From: Candidatus Parabacteroides intestinavium
GTDB taxonomy: Bacteria; Bacteroidota; Bacteroidia; Bacteroidales; Tannerellaceae
Direction: 5' to 3'
Length of the DNA stretch: 16,948 nucleotides
Assembly: GCA_019118725.1 (NCBI GenBank)
Contig: DWYO01000335.1
Span: 1 to 16,948, forward strand
How positions within the stretch are numbered: the first letter of the stretch is position 1; the number at the start of each line of letters is the position of its first letter. The translations under genes and the position numbers were made by a program. Below the pieces are notes generated by a model. That model was not told the DNA's origin, made no database searches, and was given only the letters and a program-made list of their open reading frames with translations. Positions 11,957-16,948 of this stretch are shown in pieces.

Positions 11957-14860
11957 TTACCTCCCGCACAAATCACGGAACCGGCAATAGGCACATACCT
12001 TGTCATTCTCCGTTTGTATAAAATCCAGGGAGCGGTCGAATATCTCCTCCAGACAGGCATGCAATTCCGCTTCGAATTCCTCCTTATAGGTTTGGAAATT
12101 CTCTACCCTTTCCGATTTGCTCCGGCCAACTTTCCGGATAACCGTAGGATCAAACTTCTCCTCAAACAACGTACGCAGATAATAGATAGCCGGCTCTATC
12201 TCACGCCCTTCATTCTCTTTCCGTCTTCCATACATCCAAGCATAAAGGAATACTTGCATCACGGCTTTCGGACGCTCTTTCGCCTCCTTGTCAAACAGGC
12301 CCTGAACCGTATCGAATGCCAATAATCCGCGCCCCGTCTTATAATCCACAATCCGCAAGCGGGAACCAATGGCATCCACCCGGTCAATATACCCTTTCAA
12401 TCGGATCCGATTCCCATCCGACAAAACCACCTCATCATGCACCTGCTTTTCCGATTCCACATAATGGAACGGGGTATAACGCGCGTCACATTCCACTATC
12501 TTCTGGGCATAAATACGGATCATCTCTCCAATCAGATAGTTCTGCCCTTCGAGCGGACGTACCTCTTTACTTTTGAAATAAACCTCCGCAAAAGCACTCC
12601 AGATGGCATCAGTCAGTAAATGCTTATCGGTACGGATCCGCTTCAGAATATCGGATGTCACCAGCTTGCCCTGCAATGGTTTATAAAGTATTTCCATCAC
12701 CTTATGCAGGATGCTCCCGAACACATCACTCTCTATCATCTCAGATACATTCTCCTCCTCTTCGATATGCTCTACATACGAGAAATAGAACTTCAAAGGG
12801 CAATCCAGATAGGTATTGATGGCACTAGCCGACAAGGCCCGATCTCCTCCCTCTCCGTAAACAGCCAATTTATTCCATACCTCCGCATCCTTGGCAACAC
12901 GTATAGGCGGGACACGCGTGGTAGAGACATCATATACCGCTATCTTCTCCTGCAAAGGCACCCCATAGTGGTATTTCAGCTGGAGGACATAACGGCTCAC
13001 CTCACCGACCTGCAATCCTCCGCTCCGCGAATCATAGAGCAAAGTGACATGCCCGGCACGTTGTATCAACCGGTAAAAATGATACGCCCAGATACTATCC
13101 TGATGCTCGTAGGTAGGAAGCGCAAATCCCCGGCGAAGATTATACGGGATAAAGGAATTGGCGGCACGCTTCATCGGGAACACCCCGTCATTCATCGAAA
13201 GCAGAATCACCCGGTCGAAGTCAAGCGCACGGGTCTCCAGCACACCCATAATCTGCAATCCCGACAACGGCTCACCCTCGAAAGGAATCGATATCAACTC
13301 CGTCATCCGCTTGAGTAACCGGAAGTAGGTATCTATCCGCACATCAACGCCAGCATCCTGTATCAATTCCTTCAGCTTATTGATCGTCGCAAAATAATGG
13401 AACACAAACTCCTGCTCGACATCGGATGCCGTGTTTCCCTTCAGCGCCTTCTTTTCCTCATCATCCTCATCGTCCGACCGCAACCGGGCATTCAATTTCT
13501 CCAAAATAGTTATCAGATAATCCGAACATTGCGATACGTCTTCCAACGGGGTAAAGATGGCGCTGAGCAACTCTCCCTGCAACAATTCATCGGCCTTTAT
13601 ATAGATACGATTATTCTTCTGGATATCCTCCACCAGACGCAAAGCCTCCTTACCACAAGCCGCCGCGACATATTGATGATTCAAAACGGGAAGCACATCC
13701 CGATAATAATACCCAAGGCATCCTTTCCCGTCCGCCCCCGTCTGATAACGCCTGTTCTTCTGCAAGGATAAGATGGCATCCATCAATGAGGCCACCGGCG
13801 TATCGATCAACGGATAGCCCATAGTCACATTAATATGCCGGACAGAATCCGGAATGGCGTTCAGCACCGGAATAAGCAAGTGCTCATCCGGAAGCACGAT
13901 AGCCGTGCGCAAGGCTTCTTCCTCCGTCAGCGCTCCGGTTTGCTGAAAAGATTCCAGCAGATGATAGACCTGTTTCGCCTCGCCAATGGCCGAAGGTACA
14001 CTGATGACCTCTATATCCGGGATGGGCAAATCCTCATGCGGCACCTTAAAACGGGATGGGAACAGGCTCAGGTTACGTTCCATAAAGAACGAGGCCTTGT
14101 TGTCTTTATCCCGAAGGAAAGCAGAGGCGTAATCCCAATAGAAATCCGCCACCCCTCTTCGTTGGAGTTCCAAAAGCAAACGCTCTTCAGAGACCGAAAG
14201 GGCATTCAATCCTACAAACACCACCTGCCCGAAAGGGAGCTCCTCGTCCGGATGCCGTTCCAGATATTCTACCGCATCCCGAAACAACATCCCTTCATAT
14301 CCGCTATTCTTGGAGGCCAATTCCTCGCGAAGCGCTGCATACAAGTCATACAGCACCTCCCATAACTCCAGAAAATGCTTCTTATTGGGCGAATCAGACT
14401 TCGGATGGAAAGAAGACCAGAACGAACGTATGGCGGCTATCTGCTCCTCACTCAAAAAACTATAATCATCCTCCAAGGCCTTCAAATCCGTAACATTCAC
14501 GAACAGCTTCCGGGCATCTACCAGATATTTATCGATGTCATCAAAATCGTTGAGCAACATCTCACCCCAATAGACGAAGTCATCAAAAGCCTCGTCCGAA
14601 CCGCTCTTCCTCCGGTATATCTCATACAAGCTGAACAAGGTACGAATTCTATCGGCCGGTTGCTTCCCGGAAATACGGGCAAACAAGTCATTAATGGTCC
14701 AGATAGAAGGTGAGAAAAGAGGTTTGTCAGCTATCTCCGAAAGATATTTCCGGAAAAACAACCCGGCCCGGCGATTCGGAAACACAAACGCTATGCGATG
14801 TATATCCGAGCCATAATGCCCATAAAACAATTCGGCTATACGATATAAAAAAGGCTTCAT
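11957..14860 (-). CDS. AddB-like PD-(D/E)XK nuclease with Fe-S cysteines
   Basis: This 967-residue protein looks like the AddB/RexB subunit of the recombinational repair nuclease-helicase that processes DNA double-strand ends. The C-terminal third carries the RecB-type nuclease: GSILHKVME (His719), KGYIDRVD (Asp826), IVDYKTG (Asp839, Lys841) and VMQVFLYAW (Gln869). Four cysteines, C687 in DCPLKF and C956, C959 and C965 at the very end, match the AddB iron-sulfur 'staple' that encloses the nuclease. The middle has GVLETRALDFDRVILL and NDGVFP (about 539-562), as in the inactivated helicase half of AddB. The N-terminus FVFPNRRAGLFFRKYL stands where a Walker A would be but lacks GKT. Its start is 16 nt after the PurF-like stop, so the two are probably co-transcribed. 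AddA, its expected partner, is not in the window. Confidence 0.88.
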   Translation of the reverse strand: MKPFLYRIAELFYGHYGSDIHRIAFVFPNRRAGLFFRKYLSEIADKPLFSPSIWTINDLFARISGKQPADRIRTLFSLYEIYRRKSGSDEAFDDFVYWGEMLLNDFDDIDKYLVDARKLFVNVTDLKALEDDYSFLSEEQIAAIRSFWSSFHPKSDSPNKKHFLELWEVLYDLYAALREELASKNSGYEGMLFRDAVEYLERHPDEELPFGQVVFVGLNALSVSEERLLLELQRRGVADFYWDYASAFLRDKDNKASFFMERNLSLFPSRFKVPHEDLPIPDIEVISVPSAIGEAKQVYHLLESFQQTGALTEEEALRTAIVLPDEHLLIPVLNAIPDSVRHINVTMGYPLIDTPVASLMDAILSLQKNRRYQTGADGKGCLGYYYRDVLPVLNHQYVAAACGKEALRLVEDIQKNNRIYIKADELLQGELLSAIFTPLEDVSQCSDYLITILEKLNARLRSDDEDDEEKKALKGNTASDVEQEFVFHYFATINKLKELIQDAGVDVRIDTYFRLLKRMTELISIPFEGEPLSGLQIMGVLETRALDFDRVILLSMNDGVFPMKRAANSFIPYNLRRGFALPTYEHQDSIWAYHFYRLIQRAGHVTLLYDSRSGGLQVGEVSRYVLQLKYHYGVPLQEKIAVYDVSTTRVPPIRVAKDAEVWNKLAVYGEGGDRALSASAINTYLDCPLKFYFSYVEHIEEEENVSEMIESDVFGSILHKVMEILYKPLQGKLVTSDILKRIRTDKHLLTDAIWSAFAEVYFKSKEVRPLEGQNYLIGEMIRIYAQKIVECDARYTPFHYVESEKQVHDEVVLSDGNRIRLKGYIDRVDAIGSRLRIVDYKTGRGLLAFDTVQGLFDKEAKERPKAVMQVFLYAWMYGRRKENEGREIEPAIYYLRTLFEEKFDPTVIRKVGRSKSERVENFQTYKEEFEAELHACLEEIFDRSLDFIQTENDKVCAYCRFRDLCGR

Positions 14861-14876
14861 CCGCTAATTTGTCTCT

Positions 14877-16775
14877 TTATAAACAGTTTTTTTCTTTCTC
14901 TTTCATTTTATCCACATAATCAATAAACGCCCTATTCACGCATTTTACCCCTCCGGCCGTAGGATAATCTCCGCTAAAATACCAGTCCCCCGTATGCTCC
15001 GGGCATACCTTATGCAGATTGTCCAGCGTCTGATAGACTATTTCCACCCGGGCTTGCGTACCCGCCGGAGTAAGAAGGCGGACAATCTCATCGGAGATTT
15101 CCTCATCCGTAAACGGAGCATAAATCTCTTTCACATAATTGACCATCTGCTCTTTCGGGAGTCCCTCCTGTGCTTTCGATTTCCGATATGCCTCATCAAT
15201 AACCGAAGCCATTCCCCGTCTCTCAAGCAAGGATATGGCGGCCTTGAACGCGATGAATTGCTCCATGCTCGCCATGTCTATGCCATAATAATCGGGATAA
15301 CGCACCTGGGGCGAAGAGGAAACGATGATGATTTTTTTCGGATGAAGCCGGTCCAGAATTCCTATGATACTCTGCTTCAACGTAGTTCCCCGCACAATAC
15401 TATCATCTATAATCACCAGATTATCCTCGTAAGGGACAAGGCTCCCGTAAGTAATATCATAGACATGGGCCGCCAGGTCATTGCGCGTATTCCCCTCGGC
15501 TATAAAAGTACGGAGTTTGATATCCTTGATGGCCACCTTCTCAAAACGGATACGTCGGGAAAGGATCTGTTCCAGCTTCTTATGATCCAACTTATCGCCC
15601 AACGCCTCGATAAGTTCTATCTTCTGACGATTCAAATGGTTCTCGAACCCCTCCAGCATACCGTAGAAAGCCACCTCGGCCGTGTTGGGTATGAACGAGA
15701 ACACCGTATGTTCCAGTTCATCTCCGATCTTCGTCAGGATAGGGTTCACCAGCTCCTCGCCCAAACGTTTCCGCTCCCGGTAAATATCCGTATCGCTCCC
15801 CCGGCTGAAGTAGATACGCTCGAAAGAGCAAGCGCTTTTCTTCTTGGGTTCATTGATTTGCTCCAACCGCATCTCGCCCTTCTTATTCATCAAGATAGCC
15901 TGCCCCGGCTGAAGCTCGTGGATGCTATCCGCCTGTACGTTCAATACGGTTTGAATCACAGGACGCTCGGAAGCCACCACCATAATCTCCTCATCTTTAT
16001 ACCAGAAGCCCGGACGGATTCCCCACGGGTCGCGTACGGCAAACGACTCTCCGCTTCCCGTCAATCCGCAAATGACATAGCCTCCATCCCATGAAGGGGA
16101 AGAACTCTTCAGGACATTGGCCAAATCAATTCGCTCTTCGATGGTACGGGTGATATCCATCCCTTCCAACCCCTCTTCTTTACATATATTATATAGGCGC
16201 TCCACCTCGCGGTCCAATCGGTGCCCCACCTGTTCCAGCATGATATAAGTATCGGCATATTTACGCGGATGTTGTCCGTGGGCCGTAATATCGGCAAATA
16301 TCTCATCCACATTCGTCAGATTGAAATTCCCGCAAAGCGCCAGGTTCTTCGCCCGCCAGTTATTCCGCCTCAAAAAAGGATGCACGTAGGAAATCCCGCT
16401 CTTTCCCGTCGTAGAATAGCGCAGATGCCCCATGTAAAGCTCTCCCGCAAAAGGCAGACATTGCTCGGCATATACCGCATCGTGCATTTGCCCGGCCGAT
16501 AAATCCTTGAAATGTTCATGCACATTCGAGAAAATCTCCGTAATCGCGCCTGCTCCCAATCCCCGCTCGCGGAACATATACTCCTCACCCGGATTGGCTT
16601 TCAGCTTCACACAAGCCAGCCCCGCGGCCTCCTGACCCCGATTATGCTGCTTTTCCATCAACAAGTACAGCTTGTTCAATCCATACATCCAGGTTCCATA
16701 CTTCTCTTCGTAAAAAGTCAAAGGTTTTAAAAGGCGGATCAACGCCACACCGCATTCATGTTTCAAAGATTCCAT
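14877..16775 (-). CDS. PurF-like amidophosphoribosyltransferase, long Bacteroidetes form
   Basis: PurF transfers ammonia from glutamine to PRPP, the first step of purine synthesis. This 632-residue protein has an N-terminal class II glutaminase: Cys8 in ESLKHECGV becomes the catalytic N-terminal residue after removal of a 7-residue propeptide, with QHNRGQEAAGL (43-53), GHLRYSTTG, CGNFNLTN and RDPWGIRPG following. The phosphoribosyltransferase domain has the PRPP loop VIIDDSIVRGTT (454-465) and SPQVRYPDYYGID. It is longer than the usual 460-510 residues: a divergent stretch of about 60 residues (roughly 361-425) replaces the usual VPDSG and flexible-loop region, and a C-terminal tail of about 100 residues is added. 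It may be a second, PurF-related enzyme rather than the main PurF, so no symbol is given. The ATG at 16775 is chosen over a TTG at 16781. Confidence 0.88.
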   Translation of the reverse strand: MESLKHECGVALIRLLKPLTFYEEKYGTWMYGLNKLYLLMEKQHNRGQEAAGLACVKLKANPGEEYMFRERGLGAGAITEIFSNVHEHFKDLSAGQMHDAVYAEQCLPFAGELYMGHLRYSTTGKSGISYVHPFLRRNNWRAKNLALCGNFNLTNVDEIFADITAHGQHPRKYADTYIMLEQVGHRLDREVERLYNICKEEGLEGMDITRTIEERIDLANVLKSSSPSWDGGYVICGLTGSGESFAVRDPWGIRPGFWYKDEEIMVVASERPVIQTVLNVQADSIHELQPGQAILMNKKGEMRLEQINEPKKKSACSFERIYFSRGSDTDIYRERKRLGEELVNPILTKIGDELEHTVFSFIPNTAEVAFYGMLEGFENHLNRQKIELIEALGDKLDHKKLEQILSRRIRFEKVAIKDIKLRTFIAEGNTRNDLAAHVYDITYGSLVPYEDNLVIIDDSIVRGTTLKQSIIGILDRLHPKKIIIVSSSPQVRYPDYYGIDMASMEQFIAFKAAISLLERRGMASVIDEAYRKSKAQEGLPKEQMVNYVKEIYAPFTDEEISDEIVRLLTPAGTQARVEIVYQTLDNLHKVCPEHTGDWYFSGDYPTAGGVKCVNRAFIDYVDKMKEKEKNCL

Positions 16776-16781
16776 ATCCAA

Positions 16782-16948
16782 ATTATTATTTAGAACACAA
16801 AGTAACGAAATTCCGGACTAAAGTAAAATAGTTAAAATTCTATTTTTCCTTTCAAATTACAATATAAAAGCAAATAAGCTAAATGTAGTTTCAAATTATA
16901 AGATAATATACAAATATATTATCAAATAGTTATATACATTACACCAAC
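16782..16948. other. A/T-rich upstream region of the PurF-like gene
   Basis: No gene was found in these 167 nt. The stretch is very A/T-rich, in contrast to the coding sequence on its left, and presumably holds the control region of the leftward PurF-like gene and perhaps of a gene beyond the right edge. No ATAGGCAT repeat, purine-riboswitch-like fold or clear inverted repeat was recognised. Confidence 0.5.
16798..16827 (-). promoter_or_regulatory. Candidate promoter of the PurF-like gene
   Basis: On the minus strand TTACTTTG (plus-strand 16798-16805) differs from the -7 box TAnnTTTG at one base, and TTTA (plus-strand 16824-16827) lies 18 nt upstream as a weak -33 element. The leader before the ATG at 16775 would be about 15-20 nt. 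The region is A/T-rich, so chance matches are likely. Confidence 0.35.

Noticed and set aside
12620..13318. 232-codon plus-strand frame, and other plus-strand frames across 11942-14919
   Set aside because: They are antisense to the AddB-like gene, which shows nuclease and Fe-S motifs in the expected order; the antisense products match nothing I recognise.
14994..16094. 366-codon plus-strand frame
   Set aside because: It lies antisense to the PurF-like gene, whose glutaminase and PRPP motifs are intact. The antisense translation shows no recognisable motif.

Overview
The window looks like chromosomal DNA of a Bacteroidales bacterium, probably a gut or oral anaerobe of the Parabacteroides/Bacteroides type. 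The evidence is the Bacteroidetes -7 promoter boxes (TAnnTTTG), A/T-rich leaders without Shine-Dalgarno sites, and Bacteroidetes-typical proteins (a DUF4831 protein, a PorT-type barrel, a 632-residue PurF-like protein, an unlinked AddB-like nuclease). The genus is an inference from recalled family resemblance. No mobile element, rRNA, tRNA or CRISPR array was seen.

Layout. (1) Positions 1-382 form a divergent intergenic region with a leftward promoter, a four-copy repeat of exactly 22-bp period built on ATAGGCAT, and a rightward promoter with an exact TAAATTTG box. (2) Positions 383-3397 hold a secreted DUF4831 protein, a POT-family peptide transporter and a small basic ORF. A strong terminator-like hairpin lies inside the end of that ORF, and its stop codon overlaps the bioB start. 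(3) Positions 3394-9058 hold a biotin cluster in the order bioB-bioA-bioF-bioG-bioC-bioD. (4) Positions 9059-9251 carry a second 22-bp-period ATAGGCAT array and a likely pyrB promoter. (5) Positions 9252-11945 hold pyrB, pyrI, a flavin-reductase-like protein and an outer-membrane beta-barrel protein in tight succession. (6) On the minus strand, 16775 down to 11957 holds a PurF-like amidophosphoribosyltransferase followed by an AddB-like PD-(D/E)XK nuclease, convergent with block 5 across an 11-nt gap.

How the genes work together. BioC methylates malonyl-ACP so that fatty-acid synthesis can build pimeloyl-ACP methyl ester, BioG removes the methyl group, and BioF, BioA, BioD and BioB turn pimeloyl-ACP into biotin; every dedicated step after fatty-acid elongation is present. 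PyrB and PyrI form aspartate transcarbamoylase for pyrimidine synthesis, and the PurF-like protein resembles the first enzyme of purine synthesis.

The least expected signals are the intrinsic-terminator-like hairpin buried in a translated leader-like ORF directly before bioB; a BioB that lacks one of the cysteines that hold the [2Fe-2S] cluster in E. coli BioB but has extra cysteines; and the two phased ATAGGCAT arrays, each about 80-90 nt upstream of a promoter.
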